Source of the DNA: Hyunsoonleella flava
GTDB lineage: Bacteria; Bacteroidota; Bacteroidia; Flavobacteriales; Flavobacteriaceae
Direction of reading: 5' to 3'
DNA length: 64,000 nt
NCBI RefSeq assembly: GCF_004310325.1
Contig: NZ_SIRT01000005.1
Span: forward strand, 150,834-214,833
In this document: piece by piece, positions 18,501 to 26,887 of the stretch
Numbering within the stretch: the stretch's first letter is position 1
Layout: each line of letters starts with the position of its first letter
Notes under the pieces: model-generated
Databases searched by the model: none
The model's input: the letters and a program-made list of their open reading frames with translations, nothing else
Told to the model about the DNA's origin: nothing
Program-made: the position numbers and the translations under genes

Positions 18501-18674
18501 ACCGGAATAGATAAAATTAGAATTTACTTATCAGGAAATAACGTTTACACGTTAACGGATTACAAAGGCTACGATCCTTCAGCTACAAATGGTGCGCCAA
18601 TAGGTGGAGGAATTGATAAAGGGTTTTACCCTGTTGCAGCCACTTACTTACTAGGTGTTAATTTAAATTTTTAA
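15570..18674 (+). CDS. SusC-like TonB-dependent outer-membrane transporter
   Basis: 1034 residues, typical for SusC/RagA. A signal peptide (about 1-20, VGYTGAQN) precedes a carboxypeptidase-regulatory-like domain (about 22-100, GTVLDNTGFPIPGVNVIVKN) and the DEVVVVGYGTQRKKEVTGAV segment that opens the plug. The plug (about 110-225) carries IRIRGITTNGDNRPLILVDG, and a 22-strand barrel extends to the C-terminal YLLGVNLNF. With SusD it imports glucan oligosaccharides across the outer membrane using TonB energy. It is the first gene of the long operon, with the susD start 3 bp after its stop. The homologous promoter and the direct-repeat operator upstream point to induction by the adjacent regulator. 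Confidence 0.96.
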   Translation: MRHSLVRLLIFLIVGYTGAQNIEVSGTVLDNTGFPIPGVNVIVKNTTKGTVTDFDGNFTLSDVEQGATLTFSYIGYITKEIVVSDGQKLTVTLDEDVAQLDEVVVVGYGTQRKKEVTGAVSVVDSEAIEKLNPQRVEQALQGQIAGVNVTSTSGSPGAGANIRIRGITTNGDNRPLILVDGNVIEDLSVINPNDIKSVNVLKDATAGIYGVRGANGVILITTKTGRKNSELKFQVDSYTGFQTSSNKIDLLDPLNFAIYVNDAADRTEYFVYPQEGTDWQDEVLKTAVISNINFSGSGGTEKSAYTFGASYLNQDGIVGASKNNFERFTARLGYQYDILDNLKFSATALYTNSTKNNLPEGSIGSVLYSAVNINPDLPVRDIDGGFSQPNRISQIEIINPLAQIANTHNITRVDRYSGTIGLDYTFLEHFTVSSKFQINYSNVLNDVFFPIVNYGNGKSANRDVNEVQDFSDLYTDYTWDNFINYNNTFGEDHDVTVLLGMSTFRTRGHFYGESGLQLRNGSNSVSDAFVDGWIGDRVEGVLSDRINDASKALGGDQFDSRLSSTFARLQYSYKGKYLISGVIRRDVSSRFSTENNNNVGYFPSGSIGWNVSDEDFFNREGWLNSLKLRASYGIIGNDRIADFAFLTRLNGEATIDPGDPNVVDENDLLNGVGAGTIGNPNLKWEEQETANIGLDARLFNNTVSITADVFRKQTKNLLIQPQAPGIIGVGAPGAASPFINAGTVQNQGVEFMIAYDDNFSDDFRFNVSFNATYLENEVTSLNGRDVPPGGEFGVGISQNDISRMVVGEPLGYFHGYKTDGIYQTQQEIDILNAGSPTGTYSTVGGVAPGDLKFVDTNGDGQITDADRTNIGDAIPDFTFGFNIGFSYKKFDFSANAFASVGNDMIRDYERKDLFANRGTYMLERWQGSGTSNFVPRAVAGANINTDLFSDFVVEDASFLRLQNIQIGYTIDNEGFKETGIDKIRIYLSGNNVYTLTDYKGYDPSATNGAPIGGGIDKGFYPVAATYLLGVNLNF

Positions 18675-18677
18675 GCA

Positions 18678-20243
18678 ATGAAAAAGATAAAAAGATTAAA
18701 GTACGTGTTCCTTACAGTACTGCTTTCGCTGGCGGCCTGTGATGAATTTACAGAAGTTGACCCGATAGGTCCAAATGCAGATAATTTCTTCAATACGGAA
18801 GAAGAGTATGAAGATGCATTGATTGGTGCCTACGATTTACTCCAGGGTACATTTTGGGGTAATTTATTGGCAGTATCTGCATCGGATGATTTTGGATCTG
18901 GAGGAGATGCCTTCAACTACGATCAACCGGTGGTTCAGAATGTGAATTACATGATTCAAACCCCTGCAGACCAAGAGCAGTTAAGAAGTGTTTGGCAATT
19001 AATGTATGCGGGAATGAATCGTGCAAACTATTTACTAGAAAACAAGGATGAACTTGATTTTTCAGGTAAAGATGAGATTTTGGCACAAGGCTACTTTTTA
19101 AGAGCTTACTATGCTTTTCAGCTTGTGAAGTTTTTTGGAAACATACCTTTAAAAGTTGAGGAAAGAAACGGCGTAAACAGAATAGCGGATGCTCAAGTTT
19201 TAGCTGGTGATGAACTTTCCATGCAAAGAGTGGCAAGCAAATCTGTGGCTTTCGCACTAATCCAAGAAGATTTAAAGGAAGCTATTCCTAGTTTACCTCT
19301 CACACAAGATTTACCATACAAGGTCACTAAAGGTGCGGCGCAAGCATTACTGGGGAAAGTATATTTATTCGACGGAAAATATGCTGAAGCTGCCACGGTA
19401 TTAAATGAAGTGATTAATAGTAATCAATACCAGTTAACCACAGGAGAGGACTATCAAAACATGTTCACTACTGACGGCGAAAACGGTCCAGAATCTGTTT
19501 TCGAGATTCAATACACCAATGTTGAAGGTGCTGGATGGGATTGTATTCACTGTAGCGAGGGCTCTTATTTTGTACAATTTAATGGTCCAAGATCTCCGTT
19601 TGATGATCCTGTTTATGCTTCAGGCTGGGGCTTCTTATTGCCATCTCAAATGTTATACGATTTATATGATGACAATGATATGAGGAGAGATGTTACCATT
19701 TTCGATTTAAGAGAGCTAAGAGACTCAGGAGGAAATTATTCTGCCCCCAGAGAAGATACAGGGTTTTACAATCATAAATACATGCCTAGAAAAGCTGATA
19801 AGGCAGGAAACGCGAATACAGCAGAGTTAGTGCATAAAAACAACTATCGCGCAATACGTTATGCCGATGTGTTATTAATGGCTGCTGAGGCAGAAGCACA
19901 AAGTGGTGGTTCAAATGCTGAAAATTATCTAAACCAAGTAAGAGCCAGAGCCTATGGTGATAATAGTATGGATTATACTTCTGCAGAAGGCGCTTTAATT
20001 GATGCTATTTATGAAGAAAGAAGAAAAGAGCTAGCGGGAGAAGGTCATAGGTTTTTTGATTTAGTAAGGACAGGAACAGCCAATGCAGCATTTGATGAAT
20101 ATAATGCCAATAAGCCTGACGATTTTCAATCGATTGATTTTGTAGAAAACAAGAATGAGGTTTTCCCAATTCCACAAATAGAGCTTAAGTTGGCTCTAGC
20201 CGAAGAAACTTGGGGACAAAACCCAGGATATACTAATAACTAA
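18678..20243 (+). CDS. SusD/RagB-like surface glycan-binding lipoprotein
   Basis: 521 residues. A lipoprotein signal ends at LSLAAC (lipid Cys21), followed directly by Asp-Glu, consistent with surface export. The SusD helical (TPR-like) scaffold is evident: ADNFFNTEEEYEDALIGAYDLLQG near the start, RAYYAFQLVKFFGNIPL around residue 140, NNYRAIRYADVLLMAAEAEAQSGG around 390, and IYEERRKELAGEGHRFFDLVRTG before the C-terminus. It forms the lid of the SusC transporter and captures the glucan. It follows susC with a 3-bp gap, so the two are translationally close. Confidence 0.96.
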   Translation: MKKIKRLKYVFLTVLLSLAACDEFTEVDPIGPNADNFFNTEEEYEDALIGAYDLLQGTFWGNLLAVSASDDFGSGGDAFNYDQPVVQNVNYMIQTPADQEQLRSVWQLMYAGMNRANYLLENKDELDFSGKDEILAQGYFLRAYYAFQLVKFFGNIPLKVEERNGVNRIADAQVLAGDELSMQRVASKSVAFALIQEDLKEAIPSLPLTQDLPYKVTKGAAQALLGKVYLFDGKYAEAATVLNEVINSNQYQLTTGEDYQNMFTTDGENGPESVFEIQYTNVEGAGWDCIHCSEGSYFVQFNGPRSPFDDPVYASGWGFLLPSQMLYDLYDDNDMRRDVTIFDLRELRDSGGNYSAPREDTGFYNHKYMPRKADKAGNANTAELVHKNNYRAIRYADVLLMAAEAEAQSGGSNAENYLNQVRARAYGDNSMDYTSAEGALIDAIYEERRKELAGEGHRFFDLVRTGTANAAFDEYNANKPDDFQSIDFVENKNEVFPIPQIELKLALAEETWGQNPGYTNN

Positions 20244-20273
20244 ACTAAAATATTAAAATAAAAAATTAAAAAG

Positions 20274-22115
20274 ATGGATTTATTAAAAAAAGGAATATAC
20301 GTTCTATCAATTTTATTGGTAGGTTTTATAACATCTTGCGAACAAGAAGATGACTTAAACATAATAGCAGGCTTAGATTTTACAGTAGCGACGCTAAACC
20401 CTGAAGGGACTGAAGCAGGCGTTGTACCCACAACGGTTCCTGGTGATGGCAGGATAGTATACTCTGTTGATTTTGGTGACCCTGCTTCAGCGGATGATGT
20501 ATTTATGACGAGCGGTCCAATGGTAACTTATGTTTATCCAGAGGAATCAGCGACCTATACCATAACTGTAACAGCATCTTTATCTGGTAAGGAAGATGTT
20601 ACCATAACAAAAGAGCATACAGTAGTGTTTACAGTTGAGCCAGACCCTGTAGATGCACCACCAATTGTTGGAACATGGAAATTAGCACCAGAAGCTGGAG
20701 CTCTAGGAGTTGGTCCAGCATTAAACGACGTGTCATGGTGGTCAAATTCCGCAGAAGATGTAACAACAAGAGCATGTCTTTTTGATGACGAATATGTGTT
20801 TAATCAAGACGGAACATTCCAAAATGTAATGGGAGACCAAACTTGGATAGAACCTTGGCAAGGAGCCGCTGCAGAAGAGTGTGGTGCACCCGTATTTCCT
20901 CACGATGGTTCGGCATCTGCTACATACACCTATGCAAACGATATGATTACCATCAACGGTAGAGGTGCTTTCTTAGGGTTGGCAAAAGTTGTCAACGGTG
21001 CAGAATTAGCATCTCCAGCAGATGCAGCAGATTCAGTAACCTACATGGCAACATTGGTAGATGATAATACTTTAGAATTAGACATAGAAGTTGCAGGTGG
21101 AGGACATTGGTCTTTTAAATTAGTTAAAGAGGCTCCTCCGGCAATATCTCCAGTAGTAGGAACATGGAAATTAGCGCCAGAAGCTGCAGCATTAGGTGTT
21201 GGGCCAGCGTTAAATGATATTTCATGGTGGTCTAATTCGTCTGAAGACGTTACCACAAGAGCATGTTTGTTCGATGACGAATACGTATTTAATGAAGATG
21301 GTACATTCCAGAATATATTAGGAAGTGAAACATGGTTAGAAGGATGGCAAGGCAATAATGGGGAAAGCTGTGGCGCGCCAATATTTCCACACGATGGTAC
21401 CGCATCCGCAACATATACCTATGATGCTGGAGCTGGCACCATTACCATTAATGGTAGAGGCGCGTTCTTAGGTTTAGCAAAAGTGGTTAATGGAGCTGAA
21501 CTGGCTAGTCCAGCAGATACACCAGATTCAGTTACTTATATAGCAACAGTAGATGGAAATACCATGGAACTTGATATTGAAGTTGCGGGCGGTGGACACT
21601 GGTCGTTCAAACTTGTAAAAGAAGCACCTCCTGCAAACCCATTAGTAGGAACTTGGACACTAGCACCAGAAGCTGCTGCGTTAGGGGTAGGTCCTGCATT
21701 AAATGATATTTCATGGTGGTCTAACTCGTCTGAGGACGTAACTACAAGAGCATGCTTATTCGATGATGAATATGTGTTTAATAATGATGGTTCTTTCCAA
21801 AATATTTTAGGAAGTGAAACATGGTTAGAAGGATGGCAAGGTAATAATGGAGAAAGCTGTGGCACGCCAATATTTCCGCATGACGGAACAGCTACCGCTA
21901 CTTACACGTATGACGAATCTGCAGGAACTATTACCATCGATGGTAAAGGGGCATTCCTAGGATTGGCAAAGGTTGTAAACGGAGCGGAATTAGCGAGTCC
22001 TGCCGATGCACCAGATTCAGTAACATATATGGCTAGTCTTGACGGAAATACACTAGAACTTGATATTGAAGTTGCAGGTGGAGGGCATTGGTCTTTCAAA
22101 CTGGTAAAACAGTAA
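20274..22115 (+). CDS. Surface lipoprotein with three near-identical repeats (SusE/F-position glycan binder)
   Basis: 613 residues. A lipoprotein signal (LVGFITSC, lipid Cys22) with acidic residues (EQEDD) right after it suggests surface display. Residues about 35-120 look like a PKD-type Ig fold (VDFGDP...YVYPEESATYTITVTA). Three tandem repeats of about 155 residues follow (starting near 131, 294 and 457). Each begins VGTWKLAPEA or VGTWTLAPEA and ends AGGGHWSFKLVK, with conserved Trp (SWWSN, W near EPWQG or EGWQG) and two Cys. The position after SusCD and the aromatic-rich repeats suggest beta-glucan binding. No experimentally named family is recognised for the repeat. Repeats 2 and 3 are almost identical in protein, but their codons have drifted. 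Confidence 0.75.
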   Translation: MDLLKKGIYVLSILLVGFITSCEQEDDLNIIAGLDFTVATLNPEGTEAGVVPTTVPGDGRIVYSVDFGDPASADDVFMTSGPMVTYVYPEESATYTITVTASLSGKEDVTITKEHTVVFTVEPDPVDAPPIVGTWKLAPEAGALGVGPALNDVSWWSNSAEDVTTRACLFDDEYVFNQDGTFQNVMGDQTWIEPWQGAAAEECGAPVFPHDGSASATYTYANDMITINGRGAFLGLAKVVNGAELASPADAADSVTYMATLVDDNTLELDIEVAGGGHWSFKLVKEAPPAISPVVGTWKLAPEAAALGVGPALNDISWWSNSSEDVTTRACLFDDEYVFNEDGTFQNILGSETWLEGWQGNNGESCGAPIFPHDGTASATYTYDAGAGTITINGRGAFLGLAKVVNGAELASPADTPDSVTYIATVDGNTMELDIEVAGGGHWSFKLVKEAPPANPLVGTWTLAPEAAALGVGPALNDISWWSNSSEDVTTRACLFDDEYVFNNDGSFQNILGSETWLEGWQGNNGESCGTPIFPHDGTATATYTYDESAGTITIDGKGAFLGLAKVVNGAELASPADAPDSVTYMASLDGNTLELDIEVAGGGHWSFKLVKQ

Positions 22116-22151
22116 TAGTAATATACTCCTGACTTCAAGAAAATTATTTTG

Positions 22152-22186
22152 CTGCTAAGCGGTCTCATTTTCGGACCGCTTAGTAG
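22152..22186 (+). terminator. Strong hairpin without U-tract between SGBP and glycosidase genes
   Basis: A 13-bp stem (one G-T pair), CTGCTAAGCGGTC with GACCGCTTAGTAG, encloses a 9-nt loop. No T-run follows and no promoter is visible before the next gene. It is probably a processing or partial-termination hairpin that keeps SusCD and the binder more abundant than the downstream enzymes. Confidence 0.55.
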
Positions 22187-22231
22187 TCTAAAATAAGAGT
22201 GAAGTTCAAAACCAATTTAACTAAATAAAAT

Positions 22232-25200
22232 ATGAAGAATAATTTATTAAGATTAGTGTTTCTCTTATTTACTTCTGCAATTTTTGCTCAAGCCAATAAA
22301 GTGGAGATAGTAAAGAATGATCAAGGAACTAGATTAGTCGTAGATGGTAAAGATTTTATGATTAATGGTATGAATTGGGATTATGTTCCAATAGGCACAG
22401 ATGTTACCAATGCGAATTTCTATAAACAGTCTGATGATATTATCAAAGCAGGTTTGGATAGCGAAATGCGACTTCTAAAAAACATGAATGTTAATGTTAT
22501 AAGACAATATACTGGTGTGCCAGCAAAGTGGGTAACTTATATCTACGAAAAATATGGTGTCTACACCTTACTAAACCACACATTTGGGCGCTACGGGCTC
22601 ACAATAGATGGTGTTTGGACGCCCGTTACCATTTATTCAGATGAAAAAACACAAGAGTTGTTAGTGTCTGAAATGATGCAACTGGTAGAACAGTACAAAG
22701 ATGTTCCTGGGATTTTGATGTACATGATGGGTAATGAAAACAACTACGGACTATTTTGGCAAGGGGCTGAAACCGAAGATTTCCCAGAAGGTGAAGAGCA
22801 GAAACGAGCAGTTGGTGAAAAACGAGGTAGGCCAATGTATCGTTTGATGAATGAGGTTGCCATAAAAATGAAGGAAATGGATTCAAACCATCCCGTAGCG
22901 ATATGCAATGGAGATGTATTGTTCATAGATATTATAGCAGAGGAATGTAAGGATGTGGATGTTTATGGCGCTAATACTTATAGAGGGGAATCTTTTGGAG
23001 ATTTTTTCCAAGTAGTAAAAGAAAAACTGGACAAGCCAGTAATGTTTACTGAATTTGGTGCAGATGCTTACAACGCCCTTACGGACAAAGAAGACCAATA
23101 TTGGCAAGCGCATTATAATTTATTAAACTGGAAAGAGATTTATGAAAATGCTGCTGGTTTAGGAAAAGCAGGAAATTCAATAGGTGGATTCACGTTTCAG
23201 TTCAGTGATGGCTGGTGGAAACTAGGTTTTGATGATAGAAAAGATGCAGACACTCACCAAACTGGTGCTTCATGGAGTAATGGCGGGTATTATCACGACA
23301 CTGAGAATGGCTCAAATAATATGAACGAGGAGTGGTTTGGTATTTGTGCAAAGGGACCAACTAACGCCAGAGGCTTATACGATCTTTACCCTCGCGCTTC
23401 ATATTATACACTAAAAGACGCTCATGCGCTCAACCCTTATGGAGACGGTGTAAACCTAGAATTTATCGATAACTATTTTGATAATATCAATATTATGGAT
23501 GCTGTTCTTAGGGCACGTGGCGATAAAGCGGCACTGTCAGGAGGTGATTCAGATAAATTGAGTATTAGTAGATTATCGGCTCAATTTACAACCTTCAATA
23601 CTGGGGGTAGTTTAATAACAACTCCAGAAACAGCTGATCCTGATGACGCGCAAACGTTTCCAGATCAACTAGGGTTCGATCATATGCAATCTTATTTCGT
23701 GGGTATCCAAGGCAAGCCCGCACCAAATATGACGGCAAATGTAGATTTTAATATTCTAGGAAATGTTGCTTCCAATCCTATAAACGAAATTTTTTATGAA
23801 AATGTAGGTCGTCCAGTTAATATAACTAATGTAGAGGGTGATCAAGTTACTCTTACAGATAACAATCGTGTACGAGTATACCAAGCAGAATTTGAATGGA
23901 AAGCTAAAGATTTTGATTTAAGAGGTTTTTATAGAACAGGCCACTACCATTGGGCTTATGAAGGCGATTTCTTCAACCTTTATCCAGAAGCTAATTATGG
24001 CCCTAATTTAGACATTTACAACGGTGAAATTTTAGGTGTTGAAGTTGATGGTAAAGGCGATTTAAATGGGCTTAAAGCTGCATTTGGACCTCAATTGTGG
24101 TGGGGAGCAAACCCAACAGTACTTTTAAAGTATTCTAAACACATAATGAATTGGGATGTTACGGGAGTATATCATAGAGATCTTAATACAGATTTAGAGT
24201 TTGATGACACCGGTCGTCGTTTATTAAATCAGAACCAAGTACGTTCAGGTATTATTCCGGCGTGGCCAACTGAGAGAGCAACACTTGCTTTAGAAAGAGA
24301 GTTTGGACATTTTGGAGTTACACTTGGGGGTATTTGGGGAGGAAACCCATTAAATGGAAGTTCTTTCCAGATATACTCACCAAACAATAATGCGGTGATT
24401 GTAGATAAAATACAAAGCAGTGATAATTGGGGGGCTAAGGCAAAACTTACTTACCAAAAAGGTGGTTTTAATTGGTATGCTCAAGGGTCATACATGGGAT
24501 TGGTTGCAAACGGAGGTGTAGACCAAACAAGAACCTTTACGGGTTGGAGACTTAAAGACTCTGGAAGTGGAAATATGACAAATTTTTTAACAGGTTTTGC
24601 GCTTTCAGCAGGTAATTTCCAAATAGCACCTAATTTCATGTATCAGCAACCTTTGGTAGATCCCATGCCTAATGGCGTTGTAGGTCCGGGTAGATTAAGA
24701 AACGTTATTGACGACCCTTTTGCCGTAAGAAACGGTAACAGGGAAACTACTGCTGGGGAACTATTATTAACGTTTGATCCTACACCAGGAACTTGGATGT
24801 ATGAGTGGGATAATGATAGATCTGAAGACGCAAAGTTTGCAATGAATTTAGGGTTTACCTATCGTCATCTACCAACACAAATGGATGGTCACATAGGTTT
24901 CCTAGCAGATCGTTCTTTCTTTGCTTTTGGAGAATCTGCTCCAGCTGAAGATTTATGGGAATTGCATTCGCGCATGGTATCAAAAGTTAATTCAGATTTT
25001 GGAATTATTGGTAATTTCTATTATGGAAATGGTCAAGCAAATGGTGATTCAGATAGAACAATCACACGTTTTGGTGGAGATTTAAGAATGATGTACAAGA
25101 ACATGAAATTAATGTCTCATGTTAAAGTAAACGATTGGGGGCCATTTGATTACCATCGTGATTTTAACCTAACATATCCTTTACAATTAATGTTAGATGT

Positions 25201-25420
25201 ATCGACAACTCTAGGAAAACCAGACTGGTTTATCTTACCAAGTACACAAATTGGAATTAGAGGCATGTGGCGTTCTATGGATCAAAACTCTCCAAGATAT
25301 AGCCCTACCAATACAGTTAACGATGCATTCCCTCCAGAGCCAATACTTAGTCCTGTTGGGTTTCCTAACGGGACAGAATGGGAAATAAGAACGTATATAC
25401 ACATCAACATAGGCAAATAA
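22232..25420 (+). CDS. Clan GH-A (GH2-like) glycosidase fused to a probable outer-membrane beta-barrel
   Basis: 1062 residues with a signal peptide (about 1-19, SAIFAQ). The N-terminal ~390 residues form a GH2/GH5-type TIM barrel: GKDFMINGMNWDYVPIG at the start, acid/base candidate Glu169 in MMGNENN, and nucleophile candidate Glu274 in MFTEFGADAY. From about residue 400 to the end, the sequence is unlike an enzyme. It has many amphipathic strands of barrel character, for example FDLRGFYRTGHYHWAY, ATLALEREFGHFGVTLGGIWGG and a final strand EWEIRTYIHINIGK, with turns between. I infer an outer-membrane barrel carrying a surface or periplasmic glycosidase. The substrate, probably a beta-glucan, follows from context only. 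No CAZy family can be assigned with confidence. It is followed 12 bp later by the CBM-like lipoprotein. Confidence 0.6.
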   Translation: MKNNLLRLVFLLFTSAIFAQANKVEIVKNDQGTRLVVDGKDFMINGMNWDYVPIGTDVTNANFYKQSDDIIKAGLDSEMRLLKNMNVNVIRQYTGVPAKWVTYIYEKYGVYTLLNHTFGRYGLTIDGVWTPVTIYSDEKTQELLVSEMMQLVEQYKDVPGILMYMMGNENNYGLFWQGAETEDFPEGEEQKRAVGEKRGRPMYRLMNEVAIKMKEMDSNHPVAICNGDVLFIDIIAEECKDVDVYGANTYRGESFGDFFQVVKEKLDKPVMFTEFGADAYNALTDKEDQYWQAHYNLLNWKEIYENAAGLGKAGNSIGGFTFQFSDGWWKLGFDDRKDADTHQTGASWSNGGYYHDTENGSNNMNEEWFGICAKGPTNARGLYDLYPRASYYTLKDAHALNPYGDGVNLEFIDNYFDNINIMDAVLRARGDKAALSGGDSDKLSISRLSAQFTTFNTGGSLITTPETADPDDAQTFPDQLGFDHMQSYFVGIQGKPAPNMTANVDFNILGNVASNPINEIFYENVGRPVNITNVEGDQVTLTDNNRVRVYQAEFEWKAKDFDLRGFYRTGHYHWAYEGDFFNLYPEANYGPNLDIYNGEILGVEVDGKGDLNGLKAAFGPQLWWGANPTVLLKYSKHIMNWDVTGVYHRDLNTDLEFDDTGRRLLNQNQVRSGIIPAWPTERATLALEREFGHFGVTLGGIWGGNPLNGSSFQIYSPNNNAVIVDKIQSSDNWGAKAKLTYQKGGFNWYAQGSYMGLVANGGVDQTRTFTGWRLKDSGSGNMTNFLTGFALSAGNFQIAPNFMYQQPLVDPMPNGVVGPGRLRNVIDDPFAVRNGNRETTAGELLLTFDPTPGTWMYEWDNDRSEDAKFAMNLGFTYRHLPTQMDGHIGFLADRSFFAFGESAPAEDLWELHSRMVSKVNSDFGIIGNFYYGNGQANGDSDRTITRFGGDLRMMYKNMKLMSHVKVNDWGPFDYHRDFNLTYPLQLMLDVSTTLGKPDWFILPSTQIGIRGMWRSMDQNSPRYSPTNTVNDAFPPEPILSPVGFPNGTEWEIRTYIHINIGK

Positions 25421-25432
25421 AAAAAGTATATT

Positions 25433-26869
25433 ATGAAAAAAATAGATTTTAAATATCACATCGTTTTTGCCTTAATAGGCCTTATGTATGTTGTGATGAC
25501 AAGTTGTGATAGAGAGGTGTCAGAAGACTTTGAACTGGCCACCTTCCCTAATAATCCTGAAATCTTTACAGATAATCCTGTAGGTCTAACAGATGAATTT
25601 TTTGAATCTTTCGACCCCGCTACAGGAGCAAATACAGAAGCTTTTGGAGTAGATGTAAATGAGTCATATGCTGGAACGACCTCTATAAGAATTGATGTAC
25701 CAAGTATAACAGACCCTAACGGTGCATATGTAGGCGGGATTTTTAGAGACCGTGGTGAAGGAAGAGATTTAACAGGTTATGATGTCCTTACGTTTTGGGC
25801 TAAAGGATCAATTACTACCTCTATAGATGTTGTAGGTTTTGGTACTGATTTTGGCTTAGAGAGATATGTAGTTAACCTTAGAGACATAGAGCTATCTACA
25901 GATTGGAGAAAGTACTACATTCCAATACCAGATCCGTCTAAATTAGTACAAGAGCGAGGTTTGTTTGCTTTTTCTGCCGGAACTCAAAAAACAAATGGTG
26001 TTGGATACACGTTTTGGATAGATGAACTGCGTTTTGAAAAGCTAGGGACTGTAGCACAACCAAGACCATCAATTCTTGGCGGTCAAGACCAAACAGCGCA
26101 AGCAAATATTGACACCTCTGTTCCTTTATTGGGCTTTGCTCAAAAGATGAGCTTGCCTAATGGGCAAGATGTAACCGTAGAGGCCGCACCTGCATATTTT
26201 GATTTTGAAACTTCTAATCCTTTTGTGGCCTCAGTGGACGAGAAAGGTGTTGTTTCAATTGATGGTTTGGGAGAAGTAGACCCAAATACAGGTTTAGTTG
26301 ATAATACTGCTAAAATTACAGCCAGCCTAGGCGGAATTGAAGCAGCTGGGTCATTAACTGTTGAAGCTGTAAATCTTGCGGTGATTTCTATCTTTAGCGA
26401 TGTGTTTGCCAATGTTCCGGTAGATAATTATAATGGCTTTTACCTAGACGGTTTTCAAACTACACTTGGCGGTAGAGTTGAAGTAGATGGCAATAACATT
26501 ATTGATTATACATTGCTAAATTTTGTCGCTATAGAGTTTTATGGTAGGGATGGCAGTGGCGTACAACCAGTTGATGCTACAGAAATGACACATTTACACA
26601 TAGACATTAGAGCGAATGAAATCGTAGAAGCATCAGACTTCTTTAGGATTGAACTATTCAATAATTTTACTTTAAGTAATTCGGAATCAGGAAGTTTTAA
26701 CATAACTGGTAATGATTTACAAAGTAACGAATGGGTACAATTTGATATTCCGTTGTCGAGCTTTTCCGGGCTTAATAACAGAGATGCTTTAGGTGCGTTT
26801 ATTTTTGTTACTGACAATACAATTGCCAACGTATCTCTAGATAATATTTATTTCTACGCCGAACAATAA
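25433..26869 (+). CDS. CBM-like surface lipoprotein (two carbohydrate-binding-type modules)
   Basis: 478 residues. A lipoprotein signal (MYVVMTSC, lipid Cys25) is followed by the acidic DREVSEDFE tract, suggesting surface export. The first beta-sandwich module (about 50-205) has the CBM4/11/DUF-like pattern YDVLTFWAKGSITTSIDVVGFG...WIDELRFEK. A middle Ig-like (BIG2-type) domain (about 225-320) precedes a second module (about 325-478): HLHIDIRANE, EWVQFDIPLSSFSGL, FIFVTDN, SLDNIYFYAE. The second module is clearly related to those of the secreted protein encoded at 41293. There is no catalytic motif. Glucan binding at the cell surface next to GH16 is the likely role. Confidence 0.7.
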   Translation: MKKIDFKYHIVFALIGLMYVVMTSCDREVSEDFELATFPNNPEIFTDNPVGLTDEFFESFDPATGANTEAFGVDVNESYAGTTSIRIDVPSITDPNGAYVGGIFRDRGEGRDLTGYDVLTFWAKGSITTSIDVVGFGTDFGLERYVVNLRDIELSTDWRKYYIPIPDPSKLVQERGLFAFSAGTQKTNGVGYTFWIDELRFEKLGTVAQPRPSILGGQDQTAQANIDTSVPLLGFAQKMSLPNGQDVTVEAAPAYFDFETSNPFVASVDEKGVVSIDGLGEVDPNTGLVDNTAKITASLGGIEAAGSLTVEAVNLAVISIFSDVFANVPVDNYNGFYLDGFQTTLGGRVEVDGNNIIDYTLLNFVAIEFYGRDGSGVQPVDATEMTHLHIDIRANEIVEASDFFRIELFNNFTLSNSESGSFNITGNDLQSNEWVQFDIPLSSFSGLNNRDALGAFIFVTDNTIANVSLDNIYFYAEQ

Positions 26870-26887
26870 TAAAAAACCTTGCTTAAG

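Noticed and set aside
20664..22112. CRISPR or tandem DNA repeat
   Set aside because: The ~485-bp periodicity is a protein-coding repeat; there are no short direct repeats with spacers anywhere in the window.
22626..23113. Three minus-strand open frames inside the glycosidase-barrel gene
   Set aside because: They are shadows of the coding frame, overlap each other and have no recognisable features.
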